Source of the DNA: Chitinophagales bacterium
GTDB taxonomy: Bacteria; Bacteroidota; Bacteroidia; Chitinophagales; Saprospiraceae
Direction of reading: 5' to 3'
Assembly (NCBI GenBank): GCA_013299105.1
Contig: JAAFJY010000003.1
Location: forward strand, 248,001 to 312,000
DNA: 64,000 nucleotides
Part shown: one piece after another, positions 37,960 through 46,216 of the stretch
Layout of the letters: the number at the start of each line of letters is the position of its first letter
Position numbering within the stretch: position 1 is the first letter of the stretch
The notes under the pieces: model-generated
What the model was told of the DNA's origin: nothing
What the model saw: only the letters and a program-made list of their open reading frames with translations
Databases searched by the model: none
Program-made: the position numbers and the translations under genes

Positions 37960-39504
37960 CTAGGCCATTTCTTCCATTTTCCACTCGTCAATGGTGCGGC
38001 TTTGGCTGGAGAAATTGATGCCTACACCAATCACGGGCTTATTTTTGTGCCAAAAAGCTTCGTAATAAGCCTTTTTGCGGATTTGTTGAAGGGCAAGATC
38101 CGCACTTTGGTCCAATTTGAATTCAAAGATGTAAATATTGTTTCCTGTTTCCACCAAAGCATCCAAGCGGCCGCTGCTGTTGGGCACTTCGCTGTACACC
38201 GACAATCCCATGTAGGAGAAAATCAGGTGTACCGCTGCATGGTAAAACTTTTCAGGATATTTTTCATATTCCTGATAAGGGATGGATTTAAAAAGACCAG
38301 TGAGGATTCTGATGACTTCTTCCACGTTTTGTTGGCGGAGCAGGGTTTCTAGTTTGAAAACCAACAGGGAGCTATCGCCGTACGGCAAGCCCAAATAGGA
38401 ATCAATTAAGTTGCCATTCATAGAATCTTCGACTTCACGATTGGGATAATCGAGGTGAAAAAAGCCGAATTCATCTCTAAATTTAATCGTTAAGTAACCC
38501 GTTTGGTACATTAGGCCATAAGGGTTTAGGTTCTCAAGCTCAAAGGTGTCAAAGCTTTTCTTGGATTGAGGCTCAAGTTTTAAGCTGTAGTATCCTTTTT
38601 CTTTAAGTAGGTTAATCAAAAACCTGGGCGTGCCAGTTTCAAACCAATAATTTTCAAATTTTTTAAAGCTGAAAAAGGAGTTGATCGAAACTGGGTTGTA
38701 AACCGTTTCAGCGTTTTCTTCAAAGCGGTAGCCATTGTACCACAAGCGCAATTGATCAAGTAGTTCTTGTCGGTCGAGTTTTAAAGCATGGCTGCATTCG
38801 TCGATGTGCTCTGCAAAGTTGTCTTCGAGTTCTTTTTGGGTATAGCCCAGCATTGTTGCATAAGCTGGGTGCATGGTCAGGTCGGTGAGATTGTTGAGGC
38901 CCGAAAAAATGCCTACTTTGGAAAACTTACTTACTCCAGTGATAAAAACCAGTTCGAGTAGGTGGTCATTTTTTTTCAAGACCGAAAAGAAATCTTTAAG
39001 TAGTTCTCGATTGTTTAGTGCTTTTGCTTGTTCAGTTCCCAAAAATTGAGTGATTGGTGCATCGTATTCGTCAATCAGTACTACAACTTTATTTTTTTTG
39101 GCAACATGGATCAGTAATTGCTCAAATTTTGTGCTGACTGATGCTTCTTTAACTGGAAATTGAAAAGCTTGATAGGCCATGTCCATCAAATAATTCAATC
39201 CATATTCAAGTCCTTTCTCCTGAACTCCTATACCCGTAAAATTTAGGTGGATAACCGGATGGGTACGCTCCCAATTCCATTTTGAGGCTATCGAAAGTCC
39301 GGAGAAGAGCTCCTTGTTTCCATTGTATAGTTCTTTTAGTATCGATAAAGTGATGGATTTGCCAAACCTGCGCGGACGTGCAAGAAACAAATACCTTCCA
39401 AGAGGCTTTAAATCTGCGAAGAAGTGAGTTTTATCCACATACAAATAATTTCCCTCAATGATTTCCCGAAAACTCTGTAACCCCAGGGGCAAAAGTTTGG
39501 CCAT
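37960..39504 (-). CDS. AAA-ATPase-like / PD-(D/E)XK nuclease-family protein, paralogue 1
   Basis: A 514-residue protein of the AAA-ATPase-like (PF09820) plus PD-(D/E)XK (DUF1703-type) architecture. The P-loop variant is RPRRFGKSITLS (K49). Walker B is VVVLIDEYDAP, and a sensor-like segment is LVFITGVSKFSKVG. The C-terminal nuclease-like motif is GRLDALVE...YIFEFKL (Asp and Glu-x-Lys). The family is strongly expanded in Bacteroidetes and anaerobes, and its function is not established. The two paralogues to the right share most of their sequence: from 38341 to 38920 the DNA is identical to 39976-40555. It is probably transcribed with them. Confidence 0.88.
   Translation of the reverse strand: MAKLLPLGLQSFREIIEGNYLYVDKTHFFADLKPLGRYLFLARPRRFGKSITLSILKELYNGNKELFSGLSIASKWNWERTHPVIHLNFTGIGVQEKGLEYGLNYLMDMAYQAFQFPVKEASVSTKFEQLLIHVAKKNKVVVLIDEYDAPITQFLGTEQAKALNNRELLKDFFSVLKKNDHLLELVFITGVSKFSKVGIFSGLNNLTDLTMHPAYATMLGYTQKELEDNFAEHIDECSHALKLDRQELLDQLRLWYNGYRFEENAETVYNPVSINSFFSFKKFENYWFETGTPRFLINLLKEKGYYSLKLEPQSKKSFDTFELENLNPYGLMYQTGYLTIKFRDEFGFFHLDYPNREVEDSMNGNLIDSYLGLPYGDSSLLVFKLETLLRQQNVEEVIRILTGLFKSIPYQEYEKYPEKFYHAAVHLIFSYMGLSVYSEVPNSSGRLDALVETGNNIYIFEFKLDQSADLALQQIRKKAYYEAFWHKNKPVIGVGINFSSQSRTIDEWKMEEMA
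38341..38920. repeat. 580-bp stretch identical to 39976-40555
   Basis: By eye no mismatch is seen over 580 bp between paralogues 1 and 2, while their 5' halves differ strongly and their 3' ends show scattered substitutions. This indicates recent gene conversion or unequal exchange. Confidence 0.85.
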
Positions 39505-39594
39505 GCTTTATTGATTTCCTACAAAGATAACAATTTTGTAAAAGCTTATGCTGCTCAACTTTCACTCTTAGAGACTGCTTTATAACATGGCCCG

Positions 39595-41139
39595 CTAGAC
39601 CATTTCTTCCATTTTCCACTCGTCGATGGTGCGGCTTTGGCTGGAGAAATTGATGCCTACACCGATCACTGGCTTGTTTTTGTGCCAAAAAGCTTCGTAA
39701 TAAGCCTTTTTACGGATTTGTTGAAGGGCAATATCCGCACTTTGGTCCAATTTGAATTCAAAGATGTAAATATTGTTTCCAGTTTCCACCAAAGCATCCA
39801 AGCGGCCGCTGCTGTTGGGCACTTCGCTGTACACCGACAATCCCATGTAGGAGAAAATCAGGTGTACTGCTGCATGGTAAAACTTTTCAGGGTATTTTTC
39901 GTATTCCTGATAAGGGATGGATTTGAAGATCCCAGTAAGGATTTTGATGACTTCTTCCACGTTTTGTTCGCGGAGCAGGGTTTCTAGTTTGAAAACCAAC
40001 AGGGAGCTATCGCCGTACGGCAAGCCCAAATAGGAATCAATTAAGTTGCCATTCATAGAATCTTCGACTTCACGATTGGGATAATCGAGGTGAAAAAAGC
40101 CGAATTCATCTCTAAATTTAATCGTTAAGTAACCCGTTTGGTACATTAGGCCATAAGGGTTTAGGTTCTCAAGCTCAAAGGTGTCAAAGCTTTTCTTGGA
40201 TTGAGGCTCAAGTTTTAAGCTGTAGTATCCTTTTTCTTTAAGTAGGTTAATCAAAAACCTGGGCGTGCCAGTTTCAAACCAATAATTTTCAAATTTTTTA
40301 AAGCTGAAAAAGGAGTTGATCGAAACTGGGTTGTAAACCGTTTCAGCGTTTTCTTCAAAGCGGTAGCCATTGTACCACAAGCGCAATTGATCAAGTAGTT
40401 CTTGTCGGTCGAGTTTTAAAGCATGGCTGCATTCGTCGATGTGCTCTGCAAAGTTGTCTTCGAGTTCTTTTTGGGTATAGCCCAGCATTGTTGCATAAGC
40501 TGGGTGCATGGTCAGGTCGGTGAGATTGTTGAGGCCCGAAAAAATGCCTACTTTAGTGAACTTGCTCACGCCAGTGATGAAGACTAACTCAATTGAAGAG
40601 TCCAGCTCCTTGATTACCGAAAAAAAACTCTTCAAATAATCTCGATTTTCTTCCGCTTTCTTTGTGTTGTTTCCTAAAAAATGAATAATAGGTGCATCGT
40701 ATTCATCAACCAATACCACCACCTTATGCACTTTCCCAAGTTCACGAATCAGGACACGAAACTGGTCTCTGGCTGTTTCTTCAACTAAATTTACTCCTAA
40801 TTCACTACTCGCCTCCAACATCCGATTTCGCAATGCTTTTTCAAGCCCTAACTGTTCGAAGTTGACGTCGCGGAGTGAAAAATGAATAACCGGGTGAATC
40901 TTGTCCCAGTCCCAACGAGATTCGATCCAAAGTCCAGCGAATAGTTCTTTACTACCACTATAAAGCGCTTTAATTGTTGACAAAGTGATAGATTTTCCAA
41001 ACCTTCGAGGGCGAGAAAGGAAGAAAAAACGGCCAAAAGATTTGAAGTCAACAAAAAATTGGGTCTTATCAACATAGATGTATCCACCTGAGATAATATC
41101 CCTGAAATTCTGTAGCCCCAGTGGCAAAAATTTGGCCAT
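39595..41139 (-). CDS. AAA-ATPase-like / PD-(D/E)XK nuclease-family protein, paralogue 2
   Basis: A 514-residue protein that is a chimera of its neighbours. The N-terminal 200 residues (FLSRPRRFGKSITLS, ELFAGLWIESRWDWDKIHPV) resemble paralogue 3. The rest, from TGVSKFTKVGIFSGLNNLTD onward, is almost identical to paralogue 1. P-loop, Walker B (VVVLVDEYDAP) and the GRLD/EFK nuclease motif are intact. The Met at 41139 starts the conserved MAKFLPLGLQ. The frame extends 12 codons further upstream, to 41175. The gap to paralogue 1 is 90 bp and to paralogue 3 it is 57 bp, which suggests a single transcript. Confidence 0.87.
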   Translation of the reverse strand: MAKFLPLGLQNFRDIISGGYIYVDKTQFFVDFKSFGRFFFLSRPRRFGKSITLSTIKALYSGSKELFAGLWIESRWDWDKIHPVIHFSLRDVNFEQLGLEKALRNRMLEASSELGVNLVEETARDQFRVLIRELGKVHKVVVLVDEYDAPIIHFLGNNTKKAEENRDYLKSFFSVIKELDSSIELVFITGVSKFTKVGIFSGLNNLTDLTMHPAYATMLGYTQKELEDNFAEHIDECSHALKLDRQELLDQLRLWYNGYRFEENAETVYNPVSINSFFSFKKFENYWFETGTPRFLINLLKEKGYYSLKLEPQSKKSFDTFELENLNPYGLMYQTGYLTIKFRDEFGFFHLDYPNREVEDSMNGNLIDSYLGLPYGDSSLLVFKLETLLREQNVEEVIKILTGIFKSIPYQEYEKYPEKFYHAAVHLIFSYMGLSVYSEVPNSSGRLDALVETGNNIYIFEFKLDQSADIALQQIRKKAYYEAFWHKNKPVIGVGINFSSQSRTIDEWKMEEMV

Positions 41140-41196
41140 TATTCGCTGATTTAATGCAAAAGTAAATAACTTCAAGGAAGCTTAAAAACAATAAGT

Positions 41197-42741
41197 TCAG
41201 GCCATTTCTTCCATCTTCCACTCGTCGATGGTGCGGTTTTGGCTGGAGAAATTGATGCCTACACCAATCACGGGCTTATTTTTGTGCCAAAAAGCTTCGT
41301 AATAAGCCTTTTTACGGATTTGTTGAAGGGCAAGATCCGCACTTTGGTCCAATTTGAATTCAAAGATGTAAATATTGTTTCCAGTTTCCACCAAAGCATC
41401 CAAGCGGCCGCTGCTGTTGGGCACTTCGCTGTACACCGACAATCCCATGTAGGAGAAAATCAGGTGTACTGCTGCATGGTAAAACTTTTCAGGGTATTTT
41501 TCGTATTCCTGATAAGGGATGGATTTGAAAAGGCCTGTGAGGATTTTGATGACTTCTTCCACGTTTTGTTGGCGGAGCAGGGTTTCTATTTTGAAAACAA
41601 CAGGGGCCCCATTTCCATGAATTAAACCAGTGTAGGACTCCAAAAGACTAGCTTTCATGGATATTTCAACTTCATGATTGGGGTAATCCAAGTGATAAAA
41701 ACCAAATTCATCTCTTGACTTTATGGTAAGGTAGCCAGCTTGATAGGAGAGACCAAGGGGGTTGAGGTTGTCTAATTCAAAAGCATCAAAACTTTCTTCA
41801 CTCTGAGGCTCTAATTCAAAACGATAGAGTCCTTGTTGTCTTAGTATGTCCACCAGAAACTTAGGCGTACCAGTTGCAAACCAAAAGTTTTTGAATTTTT
41901 TAAAGTTGAAAAAAGAATTGATCGAAACTGGGTTGTAAACGGTTTCTGCATTTTCTTCAAATCTATATCCATTGTACCACCAACGCATTTTTTCCATTAA
42001 TTCAGGCCTGGAAAGTTTAAGCGCTTGGGCACAGTCGTCGATATATTCCGCAAAATTATCCTCCAATTCCTTTTGGGTAAAGCCCAGCATGGTCGCGAAA
42101 GCGGGGTGCATGGTAAGGTCTGTTAGGTTGTTCAAGCCGGAAAAAATTCCCACCTTAGAAAACTTGCTTACCCCCGTGATGAGCACAAACTCCAGGTTGG
42201 CATCCATTTCCTTGAGCACTGAAAAAAAGCTCTTCAAGTTATCGCGGTTTTCAGTAGCCTGATCCAGGTCTTTTCCCAGGTAATGAATGATGGGGGAGTC
42301 GTATTCATCGATCAAGACGACCACTTTTTTTTCTTTGCCCAATTCCCTGATCAGGAAACGGAATTGTTCCTGAGCGGTGTCTTCCTCTTGTTTGACTCCA
42401 AACGAATGGCTTGTTTCAAGTATGCGCTTGAGCAGTGCTTTTTCCAACCCCAAGCGCTCGAAATTAATGTCACGGAGAGACAAATGGATAACTGGATGCG
42501 TCTTCTCCCAATCCCAACGAGACTCGATCCAAAGCCCGGCAAAAAGCGCTTTGCTACCCCTGTAAAGCTCATTTAGAATGGATAAAGTGATCGACTTACC
42601 AAATCGGCGAGGGCGAGAAAGAAAATAAGCACTGGGCGCTGAAACCAGGTCAAAAATATGCTGAGTCTTGTCAATGTAAACAAGATCAAGTTCCCGAATC
42701 TTCCTAAAATCCTGTAAGCCCAGTGGCAATTTCTTAGCCAT
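41197..42741 (-). CDS. AAA-ATPase-like / PD-(D/E)XK nuclease-family protein, paralogue 3
   Basis: A 514-residue member and the first of the three in transcription order. The C-terminal 130 residues are nearly identical to the other two at DNA level (41200-41590). The middle (KLSRPELMEKMRWWYNGYRF) and N-terminal parts are clearly diverged. P-loop (RPRRFGKSITLS), Walker B (VVVLIDEYDSP) and nuclease motif are intact, so all three copies look functional. The upstream sequence carries TTTCCTACAAAGATA, which is also found upstream of paralogue 1, so a shared control element is possible. Confidence 0.87.
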   Translation of the reverse strand: MAKKLPLGLQDFRKIRELDLVYIDKTQHIFDLVSAPSAYFLSRPRRFGKSITLSILNELYRGSKALFAGLWIESRWDWEKTHPVIHLSLRDINFERLGLEKALLKRILETSHSFGVKQEEDTAQEQFRFLIRELGKEKKVVVLIDEYDSPIIHYLGKDLDQATENRDNLKSFFSVLKEMDANLEFVLITGVSKFSKVGIFSGLNNLTDLTMHPAFATMLGFTQKELEDNFAEYIDDCAQALKLSRPELMEKMRWWYNGYRFEENAETVYNPVSINSFFNFKKFKNFWFATGTPKFLVDILRQQGLYRFELEPQSEESFDAFELDNLNPLGLSYQAGYLTIKSRDEFGFYHLDYPNHEVEISMKASLLESYTGLIHGNGAPVVFKIETLLRQQNVEEVIKILTGLFKSIPYQEYEKYPEKFYHAAVHLIFSYMGLSVYSEVPNSSGRLDALVETGNNIYIFEFKLDQSADLALQQIRKKAYYEAFWHKNKPVIGVGINFSSQNRTIDEWKMEEMA

Positions 42742-42794
42742 TCCAAACTGATTTCCTACAAAGATAGCACTTTTTCAGGATTCGATCAAGCACT

Positions 42795-43301
42795 TCACCC
42801 CTTCACCGCCACCGGAATGCCGCTCACCATCAAGGTTACTTTTTGGGCTTTGCTGGCCAGGTACTGGTTCACCCAACCCTGCAAATCGGTGAATTTGCGG
42901 CCAATATCGGTATCGGCGTGCAAACCCATGCCCAGTTCATTGCTCACAAAAAGGATCAATTCTTTCTTTTCGGCGAGGGCGTCGATTTCGCTTTTGGCGT
43001 ACTCCAGACACTTTTCAATGTCTTGCTTCTCGTCGGAGAAATAATTGGTGATCCAGAGGGTGGCACAGTCGATCACGGTAGCTTTGCCTTGCAAGTCGAG
43101 TTTTGACAGGTCTTTTTCCTCCTCAATGGCGGTCCAGCGATCATCGCGGTCGAGTTGGTGGCGTTTGATTCGCAAGGCAAAGTCATCGTCCCAACTGCGG
43201 GCGGTGGCTATGTACAAAGGAGTATCGCTATGCTGCAAGGCAACTTCCTGCGCAAATCGGCTTTTCCCGCTGCGGGTTCCGCCAGTTATCATCCAAATCA
43301 T
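42795..43301 (-). CDS. cobU: Adenosylcobinamide kinase / adenosylcobinamide-phosphate guanylyltransferase
   Basis: A 168-residue bifunctional enzyme of the nucleotide-loop assembly branch of cobalamin synthesis. It phosphorylates adenosylcobinamide and then transfers GMP. The P-loop is GGTRSGKS at residues 7-14. The conserved ALRIKRHQLDRDDRW segment holds the histidine that carries the GMP intermediate. ELGMGLHADTDIGRKFTDLQ near the C-terminus is characteristic. It is the last gene of a probable unit with the DUF6580 gene and cobC (26 and 51 bp gaps). No cobS or cobT is in the window, and I saw no cobalamin riboswitch. Confidence 0.95.
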   Translation of the reverse strand: MIWMITGGTRSGKSRFAQEVALQHSDTPLYIATARSWDDDFALRIKRHQLDRDDRWTAIEEEKDLSKLDLQGKATVIDCATLWITNYFSDEKQDIEKCLEYAKSEIDALAEKKELILFVSNELGMGLHADTDIGRKFTDLQGWVNQYLASKAQKVTLMVSGIPVAVKG

Positions 43302-43327
43302 TGAAAGGAGGGTTTTAGGGCCTGGGT

Positions 43328-43924
43328 TTATTGACGAATCGCCAATACCGGAAAGCGCGTTTTGGCCAATTCAAATCCGCCGAACATCAAAGCGCTGTAA
43401 AACAAGGTTCCAGTCAGGAAATTTTTCATGTAAGGCAAACCCTGCGCATAACATTGTAACAAAGCATCCCAAGTGCGGGCGAAAGGCTGACCCGTGCGCA
43501 AATCCAGGCCCAAGGGGCTGAAAAAAGACATGGTATCTGATAAAATCCAGTGTCCAAGCGATGCGATTAAGGCTGCCAACAGCACATTGCCTACGGTGAT
43601 TTTTTGCAAAAACTGCTTGCCATACCATACAATCAAGGCAAAAACGGCATAAACACCCATCCAACCTTGGTACATCAAGCCATATTTTCCATCGAACAGA
43701 ACGCCATTGATGATCAAGTCAGACAATAACAGCGACAGCAAAGCCACCACAAATGCCTTCCAGGGTTTGCTAAAATAGGCACCGCCAAAAAGTGCCATCG
43801 CACCAATGGGGGTAAGGTTAGTCATCGGGCCCAATTGTGCGGCATTCAATACCCGCACCAAGCTGGCCGCTAAAATAATCAGCAACAAAGTCAAAATACG
43901 CGGATTGAGGCGTTGAGTATCCAT
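43328..43924 (-). CDS. DUF6580 family membrane protein, possible cobamide-pathway transporter component
   Basis: A 198-residue integral membrane protein with five or six hydrophobic segments (for example ILTLLLIILAASLVRVL, AFVVALLSLLLSDLIING, MGVYAVFALIVWYGKQFL, VLLAALIASLGHWIL). The conserved LTPIGAMALFGGAYF near residue 35 is typical of DUF6580. Its layout resembles substrate-binding (S) components of ECF-type vitamin uptake systems. Its position between cobC and cobU suggests uptake of a cobalamin precursor, but this is inference. The Met at 43924 was chosen over the longer frame, which begins at a TTG at 43972. Confidence 0.75.
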   Translation of the reverse strand: MDTQRLNPRILTLLLIILAASLVRVLNAAQLGPMTNLTPIGAMALFGGAYFSKPWKAFVVALLSLLLSDLIINGVLFDGKYGLMYQGWMGVYAVFALIVWYGKQFLQKITVGNVLLAALIASLGHWILSDTMSFFSPLGLDLRTGQPFARTWDALLQCYAQGLPYMKNFLTGTLFYSALMFGGFELAKTRFPVLAIRQ

Positions 43925-43975
43925 TATTGTGGTAGTTTTCAAGTTGAGTAGCACAGGTACCACCCCATGCAACCC

Positions 43976-44548
43976 TTATGTCAAATTGTGAAAACGCAAT
44001 TTCCAAAGGCCATGCTTGAATGTCAAGCGGGTGATGGAACCATAATCGAGGTCCAACTGGAAAGCGTTCGACAAAGGTAAGTTTATTAAGTGACAGAGCA
44101 AACCCCGAATTACCCCGGCGTGCGTAATTAATGCGAGGTTTTCCACATTATTTTGTACAATTGTTTGTAAAAACTGGACCGAACGACTTTGAACTTCCAG
44201 AAAATTTTCTCCTCCTGGTGGGCGAATGTTCACAAAATCGGCCATCCAGGGATCCAGTTCGGCTGGCGGAATTTCCCCCCAAGTCTTGCCCTCCCAGGCA
44301 CCGAAATCCATTTCCCAAAGTTCAGGGGCGAGTGTAAAACTTGGGCTCAGGTGTTGTACCAACAATTGGCAGCGCTGGGCCGGACTGCTGATAAAATGAA
44401 AATTTTCAAATGAAATGTACTGATTCAACAGGATTTTTACTTTGTTAATGTCGGCTTCGAAAGTATTTGCCAGCCCCACATCACTCTGCCCATAACAAGC
44501 CCCAGGTTTTACATCCACCGCAGTGTGCCGAATCAAGTACAAGTTCAT
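43976..44548 (-). CDS. cobC: Alpha-ribazole phosphatase-like histidine phosphatase
   Basis: A 190-residue histidine-phosphatase-superfamily enzyme. The catalytic His is in YLIRHTAVDVKPGACYGQSD, with acidic partners in ELWEMDFGAWEGKTWGE and the second His in LALITHAGVIRG. The YGQSDVGL sequence is the usual CobC signature. It should remove phosphate from alpha-ribazole 5'-phosphate or adenosylcobalamin 5'-phosphate. It is co-oriented with the DUF6580 gene and cobU, which supports the role. Confidence 0.88.
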   Translation of the reverse strand: MNLYLIRHTAVDVKPGACYGQSDVGLANTFEADINKVKILLNQYISFENFHFISSPAQRCQLLVQHLSPSFTLAPELWEMDFGAWEGKTWGEIPPAELDPWMADFVNIRPPGGENFLEVQSRSVQFLQTIVQNNVENLALITHAGVIRGLLCHLINLPLSNAFQLDLDYGSITRLTFKHGLWKLRFHNLT

Positions 44549-44556
44549 ATTCTCTT

Positions 44557-44585
44557 AAACTTTTCAACTTTTCAACTTTTCAACT
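44557..44585 (-). repeat. ACTTTTCA simple repeat
   Basis: Three copies of ACTTTTCA lie between cobC and the lipoprotein gene. This is the complement of the GTTGAAAAG words at 34640-34675 and 60380-60405. Confidence 0.6.
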
Positions 44586-44597
44586 ATCAGCAATCAC

Positions 44598-45110
44598 TCA
44601 TTTGCACAAAATGGTGATTCGATCAGTTTTGATCTTGTTGCTCAGGTGCCCTTTCTCATCTTTGAGTTGAATCAAAAAAGAAAGCGTGTCACTAGGAAAG
44701 TCGCGCCTGACGAAGCAAACCGTATTGGCGCGTTTATCCAGGCAGCAGAACGAACCCGTTGAACTCTCATTGGTCAATTTGATGCTGATTTCGCCTTGTA
44801 GCGCTTCTCCGGCCCCCAATTGTGGGATGGGTGAAATGGCAAAAGGCAGCGGAATATCCGTTCTGCTATCCGTGACGTACAAATTCTCTTCTTTAGTACT
44901 GCCCAAATCCCCATCGCCGTCAGTGAACGCAAAGCGTATTTCAATGGTATCGGGTTTACCAGTAAAACTTCCGTTCTGATCAATTTGATTTTTACTGATA
45001 CCCATGTACCTGATAATCGGTTCAATAGGGTATTCTGGAGGGTTGGCACAGGTCCACAAACCCATTGACAGTAAAAGCAAAAGCAGTGGGGTGAAAATCT
45101 TTCTTAGCAT
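44598..45110 (-). CDS. Lipoprotein of unknown function
   Basis: A 170-residue protein with a lipoprotein signal (LLLLSMGLWTCANPP, Cys at 21). The mature part has a calcium-loop-like TDGDGDLGSTKEEN, which might bind Ca2+, and strands typical of small beta-sandwich lipoproteins. Two adjacent cysteines occur in GSFCCLDKRANTVCFVRR. It lies 49 bp upstream of cobC on the same strand and may head that transcript. It is divergent from the LuxE-like gene with no spare bases between the two frames. Confidence 0.65.
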   Translation of the reverse strand: MLRKIFTPLLLLLLSMGLWTCANPPEYPIEPIIRYMGISKNQIDQNGSFTGKPDTIEIRFAFTDGDGDLGSTKEENLYVTDSRTDIPLPFAISPIPQLGAGEALQGEISIKLTNESSTGSFCCLDKRANTVCFVRRDFPSDTLSFLIQLKDEKGHLSNKIKTDRITILCK

Positions 45111-46193
45111 TTGTATTATTTTTGTGATAAAGTAGCTTTTGACAAGGCTCCCTTTTCAAACCAAAAAATAGGACTTTTTTTGCAAAGCAAGGAACATTTT
45201 ACGTCAGCCAGGCAGCAATTGTTGCAAAAAATTGGATCAGTAGACGCCAATGGCTTTACCGAGCTGGCTTTGGAGCTCTTTCAATTCCAGGCCACATACA
45301 ATGATTTGTACCGTCAATACCTTGAAATACTCAAGATTGAGCCTTCCTGTATTGAACAGATTGAGGACATCCCTTGTTTACCCATCTCCTTGTTTAAAAA
45401 GTACGAAATCAAAACCGGGGATTGGCAGCCAGCCCTGATTTTTAGCAGCAGCGGCACCACCGGCTTGCAAACCAGTCGGCATTTGCTGCGCGATGAAGAG
45501 TGGTACATCCGAAATGCTCGTCGTGGATTCAAAACTTTTTACGGCCCTTGCAGTGATTATTGTTTCCTGGCACTTTTGCCAGCTTACTTGGAACGCAGTG
45601 GTTCGTCTTTGGTTTTCATGGCGCAGGATTTTATCCAGCAATCGAAGCATAACTTGAGCGGATTTTTTCTGAACGAATTAGACGATTTGCGCCAACGCTT
45701 GGCATATTGTCAGAAAAAACGGGTCCCAACTGTGCTTTTGGGCGTTAGTTTTGCCCTTTGGGACTTGGCCGAAGCAGGAGGTATCAATTTCCCTGAACTC
45801 GTCGTGATGGAAACGGGTGGCATGAAAGGTCGCCGGGAAGAAATCACCCGCGAGGAATTGCACCAAATCCTATGTAAAGGCCTGGGCGTGGCTAAAATCC
45901 ACTCAGAATATGGCATGACCGAGTTGTTGTCACAAGCTTATTCAAAAGGCGAGGGGCACTTTTTTCCCGCACCCACCATGCGTATTATGCTGCGCGAAAC
46001 CAATGACCCTTTTGGTAAGGTACCATTGGGAAAAACTGGGGTGGTCAACATCATCGATCTGGCCAATATTGATTCCATCGCCTTCATTGCCACCGATGAC
46101 TTGGGAAAAACACATACCGACGGCAGTTTTGAAATCCTGGGTCGCCTGGACGCAAGTGATGTGAGAGGCTGTAATTTATTGGTGGAGTCTTAA
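45111..46193 (+). CDS. LuxE/PaaK-like acyl-protein synthetase family protein
   Basis: A member of the adenylate-forming superfamily related to LuxE. The body starts NGFTELALELFQFQATYNDL, then IFSSSGTTGLQTSRH (nucleotide-binding SSGTTG loop) and the acidic ATP-contact segment SEYGMTELLSQAYS. The end is ATDDLGKT...GRLDASDVRGCNL. It should activate an acyl group and pass it to a protein or CoA. The substrate is unknown. There is no ATG in frame after the upstream stop codon, and the first start is TTG at 45111. The family N-terminus begins near residue 37, so TTG at 45219 is an alternative. The two genes that follow may be co-transcribed. Confidence 0.78.
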   Translation: MYYFCDKVAFDKAPFSNQKIGLFLQSKEHFTSARQQLLQKIGSVDANGFTELALELFQFQATYNDLYRQYLEILKIEPSCIEQIEDIPCLPISLFKKYEIKTGDWQPALIFSSSGTTGLQTSRHLLRDEEWYIRNARRGFKTFYGPCSDYCFLALLPAYLERSGSSLVFMAQDFIQQSKHNLSGFFLNELDDLRQRLAYCQKKRVPTVLLGVSFALWDLAEAGGINFPELVVMETGGMKGRREEITREELHQILCKGLGVAKIHSEYGMTELLSQAYSKGEGHFFPAPTMRIMLRETNDPFGKVPLGKTGVVNIIDLANIDSIAFIATDDLGKTHTDGSFEILGRLDASDVRGCNLLVES

Positions 46194-46216
46194 CAAACAC
46201 CCTAAAACACACATGC

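Noticed and set aside
38002-41625. Three similar plus-strand frames of about 116-128 codons, one in each AAA/nuclease gene
   Set aside because: They resemble each other only because the underlying minus-strand genes are nearly identical there. They have no independent support.
42741-45110. Cobalamin riboswitch before the cob genes
   Set aside because: I searched the gaps by eye for the conserved B12-box pattern and found none. The gaps within the unit are at most about 50 bp.
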